DNA of 64,000 nt from Delphinapterus leucas (Eukaryota > Chordata > Mammalia > Artiodactyla > Monodontidae): contig NW_022097996.1 of the NCBI RefSeq assembly GCF_002288925.2, positions 11,714,139 to 11,778,138 on the forward strand. Reading direction: 5' to 3'. A program made the position numbers and the translations under genes. This document shows positions 1 to 11,116 of this stretch, in pieces (the first letter of the stretch is position 1; each line of letters begins with the position of its first letter). The notes under the pieces are model-generated. The model did no database searches and had not been told where the DNA came from. It saw only the letters and a program-made list of their open reading frames with translations.

Positions 1-165
1 TGCAGGGGACACGTGTTCATGCCCCGGTCTGGGAAGATCCCACGTGCCGCGGAGCGGCTGGGCCCGTGAGCCACGGCTGCTGGGCCTGCGCATCCGGAGC
101 CTGTGCTCCGCAACGGGAGAGGCCACAACAGTGAGAGGCCCGCCTACCGCAAATAAATAAATAAT
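1..165 (+). mobile_element. CHR-type SINE, young ~200-bp form, cut by window edge
   Basis: This is the body and 3' part of the cetacean tRNA-derived SINE. About 50 bases of the tRNA-like head lie outside the window. It carries the typical CpG-rich middle (gatccc, cggagcggctgggcccgtga) and ends in a short (AAAT)n tail. The same sequence recurs at 27.8, 29.3, 35.7, 39.1, 50.3 and 57.5 kb. Confidence 0.92.
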
Positions 166-450
166 AGATCCATTTCGTTATACATTTGCCTAAACCCACA
201 GAATGTACAATACCAAGAATGAATGTAAGGTAAACAATGGACTTTGGACGTTGATGATGTGTCAAAGTAGGTTCATCAATTGTAACAAATATAGGGGATG
301 TTGATAATGGTAGGAGCTGTTGAGAGGGGTTACTCTGGTAAGGAATGTTGATAATGGGCGGGGCTATGCATGGTGGGATAGGAGGAATATGGGAAATCTC
401 TGTACCTTCCTCTCAATTGTGCTGTGAAAAAAAAAAAACGCTCTAGAAAG
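166..450 (+). mobile_element. L1M-class LINE 3' end fragment
   Basis: The motifs atacatttgcctaaaccca, caatggactttgga and ggaaatctctgtacctt are characteristic of old mammalian L1 3' UTRs. It ends in an A-run near 427-440. A second copy of this 3' end is at about 18130-18390. Subfamily was not determined. Confidence 0.75.
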
Positions 451-529
451 AAACTAAAAGAAAAAATTAGAAACCTTTCTCTGATTAATAAAAAGGGAAG
501 TCAGGCAGATTCAAAGTGTAAGAACTTGA

Positions 530-740
530 TACATCATTGTTGCTTTGAATATGAAGGGGGCCATGTGAGAAGAAATGGGGGCCTCAGGGAGCTGAGGGCA
601 GAGCCTGAGTACCAGCCAGCAAGGAAACATAGACCTTAGACCTTCAACCTATAACCTAGAACCAGGTTCTGCCAGCAACTTGAATGAGCTAAAAGATAGA
701 TTCTTCCCCACGCCTCCAGGTGAGAGCCCAGCCAACATCA
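530..740 (+). mobile_element. MaLR-like LTR fragment
   Basis: Segments such as gattcttccccacgcctcc and agagcccagcc resemble the middle of old MaLR/MLT1-type LTRs. The edges are eroded and no TSD is visible. The call rests on remembered consensus and is moderate only. Confidence 0.4.
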
Positions 741-789
741 AAATGTGAGATCCTGTGCAGAGGGAGAAGTCCAGCGCATTCTGATTTCT

Positions 790-1785
790 GTGTTCAATGT
801 TCTCTTATAAGATTTTTAAATGAGGGGGAAAAAAGCCTTTTATATTTACTCACTCATTTAATATTTCTAGTACTCTTCATTTTTTTATGTACATTTGAGT
901 TTCTATTTCATGTCATTTTCCTTCAGCCTGAGGAAACTCCTTTTACAATTTTTTGCAGTGCTAGTCTATTGGCAATGAATTATCTCAGCTTGTTTTTATC
1001 AAAAATGTCTTTATTTTACTCTACTTTTAAAGAATCTTTTCACTACATACAGAATTCTAGGTTAGCAGTTCTTTTTTTTTTAATTTCAGCACATTGGATG
1101 CCATTCCTTTAACTTTGGGCTTACGCTGCTTCTGACAAAAATTCTGTAGTAAATCTCATTTTTGTTCTCTTGAATATGATGTGTCTTTTTTTCTCTGGTT
1201 TCTTTAAGATTTTCCCCTTTCTCACTGGTTTTCATCAGTTAGATTATTATGTGCTTTGATGTGGTATCTATGTATTCTGCTTGGTATTCACTGAACTTGT
1301 TGAATATGGAGATTTATATTTTTCATCAAATTTGGAAATTATTTTCTGATCCCTGTCTCCTTTGGGGAGACACATATGTTAGACTACATAATACTGTCAC
1401 TGAGGCTCTCTTCCTTTTCATTTTGCTTCAGGTCTTTTTCTCTCTGTGATTCAACTTAGAGAATTTCTATTACTACATCTCCAAGTTCATTAATTTTTCT
1501 CTTCTTTGGTGTCTAATCTACAGCTAAGCCCATTTGGTATAATTTTCACTGTAGACATTTTATTTTTTCAGCCCTAGATGTCCTGTTTGATTTCTTTTAA
1601 TATCTTTAATTTCTCTCCTTATTGTCTTCAGGTTTTCCCTTGAATTTTTGAGCATGTTTATGATGGCTCTTTTAAAGTTCTTTTCTATTAATTCCATCAT
1701 CTCTGTCATGTCTGTGTCTGTTTATATTTTTATCCTGGTTACGGGCGTCTCCTGGTTATGCTTCAATGAAGGTCTAACTTTTAAT
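790..1785 (-). mobile_element. Old L1M fragment (probable 5' UTR region), part 1
   Basis: Read on the minus strand this resembles the long non-coding 5' region of old L1M elements. On the plus strand the markers are ttttcactacatacagaatt, ttttcatcaaatttggaaa and ctccaagttcattaatttt. It is interrupted by an LTR at about 1790-2632 and resumes at 2640. The chance frames here (for example 720-1112) follow from the T-rich composition. Confidence 0.55.
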
Positions 1786-1944
1786 GGATGCTGAATGTGA
1801 TGGCTTTGTGATATGTCACCTTGGCTAGGCTGAACTACAGTCCCCAGAATTCCCTTTCTAGTATGTTTCCAGTTACGGTAGGGTACAAGGGATATTTCTC
1901 TCATAGGAGTTGGAGCATGGAAGGGAAACTGAAGCTATTTTGTA

Positions 1945-1965
1945 ATACACACACACACACACACC
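1945..1965. repeat. (CA)n microsatellite
   Basis: A short run of about nine CA units inside the LTR. Confidence 0.9.
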
Positions 1966-2130
1966 CCCTTTCCCAGAGTTTCAATCAAACACAAATCTAG
2001 GTGCCGTTTTGAAGAAATTTTGCAGATGTAATTCAAGTCCATAATCAGTTGTCTTTAAGTTAATAAAATGGAGAGTATTCTAAGTGGGCCTATAGTTTTA
2101 ATTAGGCTGTGAGGCAGGGGTCAATTCAAA

Positions 2131-2385
2131 AATACTGTTTTATTATTGCTCTACAGTGCCACCTTTGTCATAAATTATATAAATGCGCCTGCTCTTAGCT
2201 CTCCATTTCCATTCTATCAGTCCATTTGTCTATGTTTATGTCAATACCATAGAGTCTAAAAGTCTTATAGCAGAGTGAGAGTGAGTTCTATCACATCGAT
2301 CTTCCTCAGCAGTGTCTTGGTTATTCTATCTATGAATTTCCATATAAATTTGAGAATCACCTTGCAAAAAAAAAAAAAAAAAATG
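2131..2385 (-). mobile_element. L1 ORF2-region fragment nested in the LTR
   Basis: The plus strand reads gtccatttgtctatgtttat and caataccatagagtct, which match the antisense of an internal L1 ORF2 segment. An A-run at 2366-2383 marks the right edge. It separates the two halves of the 1790-2632 LTR, so it inserted later. Confidence 0.55.
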
Positions 2386-2639
2386 AGGCCTCGGGCCTCC
2401 GCTGAGCTCAGAGATTCCAAACAATGACTAGATCTGAAATTCTCTTCTTTCTTCTCCCCACCGTGCTTCCAGCCTACTGTGCTCTTCCCTGGCTGTCTGC
2501 CTGCCCTATGGACTCCAGGCTTGCTTAGCCAATTCCTGCAACTGTGTAAGCCAGTTCCTCTAATAAATTCATGTCCTATATATATGACTCCCACTCACCC
2601 TGCTTCTCTGATTGAACCCTGACTACTTAACCCTTACAC

Positions 2640-3385
2640 TGGTCGTCGTGAATATTAGGTTGTCGGGTGTCTGCGCTTTGTTCTCTTCCTTTAAAGGGCA
2701 CAGAAGTTAGCTCTAGCAGACAGTTATTTGTGAGACAGCTTTGCATCCTCTGATTGCATCATTTGGCTTATTTTTTAAGCTTTGCTAGGGGAAGTCAAAC
2801 AGGGCTGATTTAGCCCTACTACTAATGTATGACCCTTCTGGAGCCTTTACTAAATGATCCAGGCGTTCAGAGGGGTTTCTCTCCTTTGGCTAGTCATAAC
2901 TCAAACATCTCCAAGCCCTACATGAGCTCTGGGAATTGTTCTGTTTGGGGAATTATAGTTTTCTTTGCCTGGTGATGTGGAGTTTTTTCCTATGTGGGCA
3001 TAACTAACTACCCAGCCAAAGATTCAAGGGGACCCCAGTGCTGACTTCGGGAGGGCTTTCTCTACATGGCTCCCTCCTCTCTGATACTCTGTCTGGCAAA
3101 TTCCGGCTACTTTGGCCTCCCCTCAACTCACTGAGACCACTGGCTCTGCTTGGGTACCTCTTGTGCCATCATCAGGAAAGTGTCTCCAGGCAGAAAGCCA
3201 AAGCAATCTTAGGGCTCATCTCATTTGTTTCCTTTCTATTGGGAATCACAATTCTGCACTGCCCATTCCCTAATGTCTGAAAACATTTTTTTTAATATAG
3301 TTTGTCTAATGAATTGGTGTTTACGGCAGGAAGGTAAGTCTGGTACTAGATATTCCATCATGGACAAAAGTGGAAACCCACCTCC
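2640..3385 (-). mobile_element. Old L1M fragment, part 2 (5' end)
   Basis: This continues the antisense L1M interrupted at 1785. The plus strand has catctcatttgtttcctttc near 3217 and ends at tattccatcatgg, the complement of the CCATGATGGA-type start of an L1M element. The chance frames at 3038-3431 fall here and are not genes. Confidence 0.55.
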
Positions 3386-4301
3386 TTCTCTGGAAGATGG
3401 AAAAGACTTTCAGTGCATTCAATGCTGGTAGGAAAGAACCATTAGAGAGGAAGAAGTTGAAGATAGAAAAGAGGGGGTGACTGATGGTCAAGGTCTCTGG
3501 AGAGCAGGGCTTTGTGCATACATGGCCTTGGGGAAGAGGAGAGAAAAGAGTTGGGGACCCTACAAAGAGAGACAGCAGCTGTTTGGGTTGATGTGCAGTC
3601 AGAGTGTTAAGGCTGGAATTGTCTTAAGGACCGTCTAGTCTAAAGCTCCATTGTATAAATGAAGAAACTTCAGCTACCGGGATTGTGACTTGATCAAGGT
3701 TATAGTTTCTCTGAGTGGCAAAAGCAAATGCAACCCCTCCATTTCTGTCTCTTCCAGGTTTTCTTCCTAACTTGCACCTCTATTTCAGAATGCTTTGTAG
3801 GTTCCTTTTCCACCACCCACATCTTCCAGACTCCAAATCCTTATTTGTGCACCAAGCCAGAAGGAGGGGTGGCTTCAGTTAGGCTTGAAGATGTGAGCTA
3901 CTTCAGGATGGACAAATAAGGGAGACAAGGGTGATCTGAGTCTGGGCGAACAACCAAAGCAGAGTTACAAATGATGCATTCTTCTGGGAGCAGAGAGGAA
4001 ACTGAGCCAGCTAGAGCAAAGGATTTTGTCTATGAAGGCTGAAAATTAGGGTACCAGATTATGGAGAGCTTTGAATGCCAGGGGGAGGAATTAAGAATTA
4101 TCTCTGCTTTCATTAATTTATTTTTTTAATGTATCAAATGCTTACTATGTGCAGTCTCTGTACTTGGGACTCAGTTGGGAGCCATTGAGAATTTTAATGA
4201 AGGGAGTGAAAAGATGAAAGAGGCAAATACCAGGATGTACATGGAATAATACCAGGTCCTTTGAAACATAATAAGTAGATTCACACTTGAATGCTGAACC
4301 T
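3386..4301. other. Mostly anonymous sequence with weak MIR and L2 traces
   Basis: No gene was recognised. About 3602-3725 resembles antisense MIR (tataaatgaagaaacttcag). About 4030-4260 has antisense L2-like phrases (tatggagagctttgaatgcc, gggagccattgagaatttt). The rest shows no recognisable element. Confidence 0.4.
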
Positions 4302-4572
4302 AAGAGACTGTGCTTACTACCAAACGTAAAATAGATAGCTAGTGGGAAGCAGCCGCATAGCACAGGGAGATCAGCTCGGTGCTTTGTGACCACCTAGAGG
4401 GGTGGGATAGGGAGGGTGGGAGGGAGGGAGACGCCAGAGGGAAGAGATACGGGAACATATGTATATGTATAACTGATTCACTTCGTTATAAAGCAGAAAC
4501 TGACACACCATTGTAAAGCAATTATACTCTAATAGAGATGTTTAAAAAAAAAAAAAAAGAGACTGTGCTTAC
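4302..4572 (+). mobile_element. 5'-truncated young L1 (3' UTR tail only) with TSD
   Basis: The insert (about 4318-4556) has the lineage L1 3' end: gatcagctcggtgctttg, ataactgattcacttcgtta, aagcaattatactctaat and an A-tail. It is flanked by a perfect 16-bp TSD, aagagactgtgcttac, at 4302-4317 and 4557-4572. Only about 240 bp of the element were copied. Confidence 0.92.
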
Positions 4573-5317
4573 CTGAAAATATAGGTATTGTCTTTGTTTT
4601 CCTGACATGGGTGCACACACAGTTGGCTGTGTATTCAGTTCAGTGAATGGCAGAGCAGAAAACCCCAGAACTTGGATTCAGAAGACCTTGGTTTTGGTCC
4701 TGGTTCTGCTTCTGTGTCACTTCACTGTCTAAGCCTTTGTCTCCTCGTCTAAAAGAAAAAAGAAGAAAGAAAGAAAAGAACAAAAGACCAGAGATTTCTC
4801 TTTTGATTTAAATCCTAAAGCTTCCTTCTCTTGGCCAGAATAAGATTCATTAACTTATTCAGGGATCTTTATTAAGTGCTTTCATTAAGCACAGTCCCAG
4901 TGGCCAGGATACAAATGGAAGAAGATAGCATCCCAACCTCAAAGCATCCCATTCCGGGATCTCATATACATTAAAATACTGTAAACGTGGGTGGATGGAG
5001 AAGCAAGGACACAACTACTTAGGTCGCCCAGCCTCCCGCGCTGAATCACTTAGACCCGTCTGGCTTCCTTTGCTGTAAAGAGTGGACACTGGGCCCCCAT
5101 CAGTCACTTCACAGAGTATGGTATCCAGTGAGAGAAGAGACCTTCAGACACGTCAAGACACAAGTGTATCACAGGTCGCGTGGTGAGGGCAGTGAGCTTG
5201 CTGGAGCTCTTGGTGGAGCCCATCCCCCTCTGAAAGGGATGTAAAGCAGATAATTTTAGACTGACTTTCCTGAGTCCCAGTCTGACAAATGGAGCCTCTG
5301 CAGCCCAGGGGCAAGTC
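4573..5317. other. Anonymous sequence
   Basis: No gene or clear element was recognised. There is an A/G-rich low-complexity run at about 4750-4785. About 4855-4975 has a weak antisense L2 3'-end resemblance (ttattaagtgctttcattaa). The small frames on either strand look like chance openings. Confidence 0.4.
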
Positions 5318-5688
5318 GTATTTGAGTGCTTGGGCTGCCCCAACAAAACACGCAGACTGGGGGCTGGAAGTCCGAGATCACTGCGCAGGCAGGGTTGGTT
5401 TCTCCCGAGCCCTGTCTCCTTGACCCACAGACAGCTGCCTTCTCACTGAGTCTTCACAATGGCCTTTCCTCAGTGCTGGTGCATCTCTGGTGTCTCTTCT
5501 GTATCCCAAACTCCTCTTCCTATAAAGGCACCAGTCAGCTTGGATTAGGGCCCACACCAGCGTTCTCATTTTAACTTAATCACCTCTCTAAAGGCCCTAT
5601 CTCCAAAGTCCACAGTCACGTTCTGAAGTCCTGGAGGCTAGGACTTCAACATAGGGATTTGGGGAGACCACAAGTCAGCCTACAACAG
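5318..5688 (-). mobile_element. MLT1-like (ERVL-MaLR) LTR
   Basis: Plus-strand markers run in order: gcttgggctgccccaacaaa, ctgggggctggaagtccgag, ggcaccagtcagcttggatt, ttaacttaatcacctctcta and gacttcaacatagggatt. These are the reverse complement of an MLT1-type LTR. Related copies are at 8.9, 41.6, 47.5 and 48.3 kb. Confidence 0.75.
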
Positions 5689-6488
5689 AAGTCAGGTCTG
5701 GGTCTCACTGCTTAGCACGGTGGGCGTAAGGATGAAGGGCAAGGGCAGGGGCAGCTGTCCTCTGAGGCGAAAGCACTGCCCATGTGCCATGGCACCAAAG
5801 AACCAAAAAAAAGAAAAAAAATGGAAGCAAGCAGCTTCCGGGGCAGGCACAGTTGCATAGAATGTGCGAACATGGCCCTTTTCCAAAATTAGAGAACTCT
5901 GCTCAGTTGTGTAGCTCTAAATAGTGCCTGTTGCTGCTGCTGTCAGCTTTTTTCAGACCTCATCCTTGGCATCTTTTAACGCTTTGGTGAGCACCAGCGT
6001 GGCCCTGAGGACGGAGGCGTTGGGTTCTTCCCTCCTGGGCCGCGAGAGCCCTCTTGCCGGCCTGTGGGCTCTGTTCATCTGGATTGTTTTCTCCTTCTCT
6101 GATCTCACTTTCAATGCTGGCCATTACTCCCAAGAAGAGAAAGGCGGGGGTCTGGCGCACTGAACAAGAAATTATTTCAAAGAAAGCCCGTTGCCATGGG
6201 AACCAGTTGTCAAATGCTTTTCTGCGCGGGAGGTGTCGAGCGGGGCCACAGATTTTCTTAAGCACTGCCTGCTTTTCTTTTTAATTTGTGACAAGAACAA
6301 TGAATGATTGGAGAGGGAGATGGGCAGGAAAGCACTTGTCTGTCAGAAATTCGTCCTGACAGTGAGCCAGGGGCTTTACTTATGGCCTGTTCTAACGGAG
6401 CCTTCAAATTGCAGTGCTTAGGGATGGGGCGGGGGCCGTGGTGGAGACTGCATGAGGAAGCAGTGAGAAAGCCACCTTAGATGGATCA
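5689..6488. other. Non-repetitive segment with a modest CpG cluster at 5.98-6.25 kb
   Basis: No transposable element was recognised. CpGs cluster around 5975-6250 (gagcaccagcgtggccc, ggccgcgagagcc, ctgcgcgggaggtgtcgagc). Overlapping chance frames occur on both strands, but none has a start context, splice logic or domain I recognise. An X-box-like site lies at 6190-6203. It could be a conserved non-coding element or a distal regulatory segment. Confidence 0.35.
6190..6203. promoter_or_regulatory. RFX X-box-like palindrome
   Basis: GTTGCCATGGGAAC differs at one position from the palindrome GTTGCCATGGCAAC bound by RFX winged-helix factors. It sits in sequence that does not look repetitive. Related sites are at 14738 and 25261. 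Binding is inferred from the motif only. Confidence 0.4.
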
Positions 6489-6654
6489 GAAAATGTTCCT
6501 AGAGGGACTTCCCTGGCAGTCCAGTGGTTAAGACTCTGCACTTCCAATGCAGGGGGCACCGGTTCTATCCCTGGTCGGGGAACTAATATCCCACATGCCA
6601 CGTAGCGCGACCAAAAAATTAAAAAAAGAAAAAACAAAGAAAATGTTCCTAGAG
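6489..6654 (+). mobile_element. Short CHR-type SINE with TSD
   Basis: The insert 6505-6638 has the head gggacttccctggcagtcca, an A box within ccagtggttaagactctgca, a B-box-like ccggttctatccctgg and an A-rich tail. The perfect 16-bp TSD gaaaatgttcctagag is at 6489-6504 and 6639-6654. Confidence 0.93.
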
Positions 6655-6747
6655 CTTTTACTCTGTGTTCAGCCTCAGGCTAGGCTCTGTCAGGGATGCT
6701 GAGGAAGTCAGATTAGTCTGTAGTTTTGGAGAGTCACAATCTCATTG

Positions 6748-6847
6748 NNNNNNNNNNNNNNNNNNNNNNNNNNNNNNNNNNNNNNNNNNNNNNNNNNNNN
6801 NNNNNNNNNNNNNNNNNNNNNNNNNNNNNNNNNNNNNNNNNNNNNNN
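6748..6847. other. Assembly gap (100 N)
   Basis: Exactly 100 N. That round number is the usual placeholder for a gap of unknown size. The right edge lies inside a SINE, so the missing bases include at least the rest of that SINE. Confidence 0.98.
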
Positions 6848-6899
6848 GTCCCCTGCATCGGCAGGCGGACTCTCAACCACTGCGCCACCAGGGAAGCCC
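6848..6899 (-). mobile_element. CHR-type SINE head, rest lost in the gap
   Basis: The plus strand reads gtcccctgcatcggcaggcg, then caccagggaagccct, the reverse complement of the young SINE's first 52 bases. The body and A-tail should lie in the gap. Chance frames through this point consist partly of unknown residues. Confidence 0.9.
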
Positions 6900-7221
6900 T
6901 GACCCACATCCTTGAATGGCTGTTTCCCTTTGCTTAGGACCAAAGCTCTGGGCCAACAACTAGGTAAGTGGTTAACTGACAGACATCTTTAAGTCCACCT
7001 CCGCTTTGGCGTCAAAGCCACCCTCTTCCTGGGGTGGCTTGGACAGTGACCGAGCATGACGCGGCACAAGCCCCCAGCCGTTCCCACCCATCACTCCTCT
7101 GCAGGCGTTTGCTCAGAGTTCCCATCAGGCTGGAGGGGACAATTCTGTATCGTGGTCTGACTGAACCCATCCCTGCCCCATCCCACTTCCTGCCTTTTCC
7201 TCCCACAGGTGTTACTCCTGA
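6900..7221. other. Anonymous sequence
   Basis: No gene or element was recognised between the gap-associated SINE and the L1 that follows. Confidence 0.5.
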
Positions 7222-8133
7222 TAAAGTTTTTCACTCTTTTTTTTGGGGGGGGGGTATAGTTGCTTTACAATGTTGTGCTAGTTTCTACTGTACAGCAAAG
7301 TGAATCAGGTATACGTATACATATATCCCCTCTTTTTTGGATTTCCTTCCCATTTAGGTCACCACAGAGCACTGAGTAGAGTTCCCGATACAGTAGGTTC
7401 TCGCTAGATATCTATTTCATACCCAGTGGCAAATATATGTCAATCCCAATCTCCCAATTCATCCCTCTTCCCCCTTGGTATCCACGCATTTGTTCTCTAC
7501 ATCTGTGTCTCTATTTCTGCTTTGCAAATAAGATCATCTATAGCATTGTTCTAGATTCCACATACAGGCATTAATGTATGATATATGTTTTTCTCTTTCT
7601 GACTTACTTCACTCTATATGACAGTCTCTAGGTCCATCCACGTCTCTGCAAATGACCCAATTTCGTTTTTTTATGGCTGAGTAATATCCCATTGTATATA
7701 TGTACCACATCTTCTTTATCCATTCCTCTGTCAATGGACATTTAGATTGCTTCCATGTCCTGGCTATTGTAAATAGTGCTGCAATGAACATTGGGGTGCG
7801 TGTGTCTTTTTGAATTATGGTTTTCTCACGGTATATGCCCAGGAGTGGGATTGCACGATCATATGGTAGCTCTACTTTTAGTTTTTTAAGGAACCTCCAT
7901 ACTGTTCTCCATAGTGGCTGTATCAATTTACATTCCCACCAACAGGGCAAGAGTGTTCCCTTTTCTCCACACCCTCTCCAGCATTTATTGTTTGTAGATT
8001 TTTTTATGATATCCATTCTGACCGGTGTGAGGTGATACCTCATTGTAGTTTTGATTTGCATTTCTCTAATGATTAGTGACGTTGAGCATCTTTTCATGTG
8101 TTTGTTGGCCATCCGTTAAACGTTTTCACTCTT
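7222..8133 (-). mobile_element. 5'-truncated L1, about 0.9 kb, with TSD
   Basis: Minus-strand L1 holding the C-terminal end of ORF2 and the 3' UTR. The T-run at 7237-7244 is the complement of its poly(A) tail. The flanks taaagtttttcactctt (7222-7238) and taaacgttttcactctt (8117-8133) form a 17-bp TSD with two mismatches. Homologous young copies are at 37.0 and 49.5 kb. Confidence 0.9.
7609..8112 (-). pseudogene. L1 ORF2 C-terminal remnant
   Basis: A 167-codon open stretch inside the truncated L1 encodes the last part of the ORF2 protein, downstream of the reverse transcriptase domain. It contains the ORF2 C-terminal cysteine motif (CX3CX7HX4C in intact L1), here [18 protein letters not shown], where proline replaces the histidine. 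Also visible are the conserved phrases [17 protein letters not shown] and MGYYSAIKK. Endonuclease and reverse transcriptase domains are absent because of 5' truncation. The first Met is internal, not a true start. It is inactive. Confidence 0.9.
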
Positions 8134-8917
8134 AACTCATCTCAGTGTCTGCTTCTCTCAGGACCCCAGCAGAGCCAAATTTTCACCGGTCAGGAGGTGA
8201 CTATTGGAATCTACAGTTAATCAGAAAATGTTGGTCATGAAGGTGGCCTTAGAAAGCTTTAGTGCAGATGTGCCTATCCTTTAGGGCTCAGGGATACCTC
8301 CGAATCTGGAAAAAAAGTCTCTAGATAGAGTTTCCAGGAGCAGTGGAGGCATCTAACACCCAGGATGGCCATGCCTCCTGGGTGCCTGAGCCCAGTGGCG
8401 AGCGCATTCTGGGTCCTTCTGACTGTGGTGTGATTTGTTTCCGGAAGCACAGCCTTGGCCTGGTTTACCATCCTTTCTAGAGAGCCAATGCCCTGCCCAA
8501 CATCCTTTCCTCAATTCCTTTTCTTCTTAAATTACCCAGAGAAAATTTCTGCTGCTCATCACTAAGAACCTGCTCCAATTCACGAGTGAGGGGACATTGG
8601 ATTACAGGAGGTGACTTTCCTCATGAGAGCGGAGGAAACGTTGAATCTGAAAAGTCACTGGAGATGAGGCAGGTCCCAAAGAGAACGGCTAAAGTGCAAC
8701 ACTATTCATAAGGAAGTCTAATAATTCAGACGTTTGAAGCCAATCTCTGCTGAGCTTCTTTGAGGAAGGATGCCTGTGGATGACCAGAGATGTGCATACG
8801 GTTTTCTGCCCTGTCATCCCCAGCTCACTGAGCCCCCACCCACCTTGGCTTCTGGCTGCTGGGTACATTTCTGCTTCAGTTAGAGCCTCCAGTGAACAAG
8901 GAAGAGTAAAGGTAGGT
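8134..8917. other. Anonymous sequence
   Basis: No transposable element or exon was recognised. Small frames on the minus strand (8274-8471, 8689-8922) have no recognisable content. Confidence 0.45.
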
Positions 8918-9374
8918 GTCATAGGTTAAATTGTGGGCCCCGCCGGCAAGATTCATATGTTGAAGTCTTAACCCCCCTGGACCTCAGGCAGTGACTTTAT
9001 TTAGAAATAGGGTCACTGGAGATGTCATTAGTGAAGATGAGGTCGTACTGGAGTAGGGTGGGTCCCTCATTCAATATGACTGGTGTCCTTATATAAAGGG
9101 GAAATCTGGACACAGACGCACACACAGGGAGATCGTCACGTGAAGATGAATGCAGAGGTCAGGGTGCTGCATCTATAATCCAAAATGTCAAACACCAGAA
9201 GCTGGGGGAGAGGCATGGGACAGATTCCCCCTCACATCCCTCAGAAGGAACCAACCTTGCTGGCACCCTGATCTCAGACTTCTAGCCTGCAGAACTGGAA
9301 GACAATGGATGTCTGTTGTCTAAGCCACTCCGTTTGCGGTACCTTATTATGGTAGCCCTAGCAAACAAATTCAG
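8918..9374 (+). mobile_element. MLT1-like LTR, near full length
   Basis: Markers run in order: gtcataggttaaattgtggg, attcatatgttgaagtctta, ctggtgtccttatataaagg, aaggaaccaaccttgctggc, tctgttgtctaagccactcc and tggtagccctagcaaac. This is the sense orientation of the MLT1 type. Confidence 0.8.
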
Positions 9375-10135
9375 TGGGAGGGGGGAAGAATGCATGCCCC
9401 CATTTAGGTAACTTAGAGTTTTGGTTTGGGGCAGGGATTGCCCAGCGCCTGGTGATGACCTATGTGGAATATCAATTAGACCGCCAGACAAGTTGGGATT
9501 GGAAACTCCGGGTTTCAAGTTAATTCATATCCTGATGACATTCGCTCCAACCTCCCTTCTGTATTTAGTGTGTATCCACATGGTTGTATTTGGAAGAAGG
9601 TAGAATTTGTAAGAGGGAGGTGGAAACTTCTTAAATCTTTGTGAACACCTCTTTCTTAGACTTAAACCAGGATAATGCTTCACTCCCCTGGTAGATTAGA
9701 CATTTGCTGGAGTGCCAGCAAAGATAGCACCAAATAGTGTCTAAAAGTTGTCCCCAAAGACTAAAGAGGCTGCCATGATTAGGGCATGGGTCCAGGTTGT
9801 TGTAACAGGAATACGGGAGATAAGGAATCACCCTAGTACAACATGATGATGTCTTTCCTTCCTACCTCCTTCTCTGTCCCTCTGGGCACCTGGCTATGCT
9901 CCATCCTCAAGCTGCTCCAGAAGCCCAGCTTCTCTGAGATGTGCCCTGAGCACACTAGGCTCAGTGCCTGGGGCTGATGGGAAGGTTTTCATGTTAATTT
10001 TTTTTAGAGTCAGATGGGAAAAAATGACTGTCATAATAATGGATTTATAATAATGAATCCAGCTTGGATTACGTTCACATTTATACCAATACAGCTGTAA
10101 TACATAATTTCATCTTTCGTCAGAGGAAGGGGCTA
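9375..10135. other. Anonymous sequence
   Basis: No recognisable element or gene. Weak low-complexity A/T stretches occur at about 10000-10050. Confidence 0.45.
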
Positions 10136-10800
10136 TGTCCTGACACCAGCTGGGTTTCCTACAATTCAGCTCAGTTCTGACAGTAACTGATGTTAGCACA
10201 GACCTCACAAGTTAAGGGCTCAGTCCTACAAGACCATCTTCACTTCAAACACCAGCCCCGGTCTCAGGTATCCCCAAGTTACCCATGCTTCCGCCTAGCC
10301 AGCTGCAAATTCGGGGGTTCCCACAACACCTCCCCCACTTGATAATTCAGTAGAACAACTCACAGAACGCAGGAAAGCGCTATACACATGATCACCATTT
10401 TATCATAACGGAGACAACTGAGGAACAGCCAACTAGAAGCAACACTTAGGACAAGGTCTAGGGAGGTGGAGGTGCAGCCGCTTCTGTCCCACTGGGGGGA
10501 TATATTGGTATATTGACAAGTTCACTAACCAGGAAGTTCCCTGAGCTTTGTTGTTCGGTTTCTGTCAAGATTTCAATACTTGGGCCTGGTTGAGGAAGCC
10601 ACTGGCCACGTGATCAAACTCAGTCTCCAGCCCCTCTTCCTTCCCTGGAGGTGCATGGTGGGGCTGGGTGAGAACTCCAGCCGTCCGATCATGCGGTGGG
10701 TTTTTCTGGCACCAGTCTCCATCCTGAAGCTATTTAGGGGCCCCGCCATGAGTCACCTTGTCCACATAAACTCAGGTATGTTTAGAAGGGGCTCATTACA

Positions 10801-10912
10801 GGGACTTCCTTGGTGGTCCAGTGGTTAGGACTCCGAGCTTCTACTGCAGGGGGCACGGGTTCGATCCCTGGTGGGGCACGAAGATCCCACAGGCTGCACA
10901 GCCAAAAAAAAA
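10801..10912 (+). mobile_element. Short CHR-type SINE
   Basis: The head gggacttccttggtggtcca is followed by an intact-looking B box ggttcgatccc and a short A-tail that runs into a G-run. The flanks tcattaca and tcattata suggest a decayed TSD. Confidence 0.88.
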
Positions 10913-10970
10913 GGGGGGGGGCAGTCATTATAAATAACAAAAGATGCTTCCATCATCTGGAAAGTCCAAG

Positions 10971-11116
10971 TGTTTTTTTTTTGTTTCTTTTTTTTTTTTT
11001 TTGGCCACACTGCGAGGCTTATGGGATCTTAGTTCCCTGACCAGGGATTGAACCCGGGCCCTCACCCTCAGCAGTGAAAGCACCGAGTCCTAACCACTGG
11101 ACCGCCAGGGAGTTTC
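10971..11116 (-). mobile_element. Short CHR-type SINE with TSD
   Basis: The antisense copy begins with a long T-run (its A-tail) and ends at accgccagggagtttc. The 14-bp TSD ctggaaagtccaag is at 10957-10970 and 11117-11130. Confidence 0.92.

Larger units (their letters stand above)
1790..2632 (+). mobile_element. MaLR/MLT-like LTR, interrupted by an L1 fragment
   Basis: The left part (about 1790-2130) has caccttggctaggctgaact and caatcaaacacaaatctagg. The right part (about 2386-2632) has ccaattcctgcaactgtg, taataaattcatgtcc and a terminal gattgaaccctgactac. The two halves flank an L1 fragment. The whole lies inside an older L1M. The exact family is uncertain. Confidence 0.5.

Noticed and set aside
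424..639. Lysine-rich frame
   Set aside because: It begins in the A-run of an L1M 3' tail and continues into an LTR fragment.
6505..6575. tRNA-like A and B boxes as a possible tRNA gene
   Set aside because: They are part of a tRNA-derived SINE. The full cloverleaf is not kept and an A-tail and TSD are present.
6665..6943. Frames running through the N block on both strands
   Set aside because: They consist largely of unknown residues and end in a SINE.
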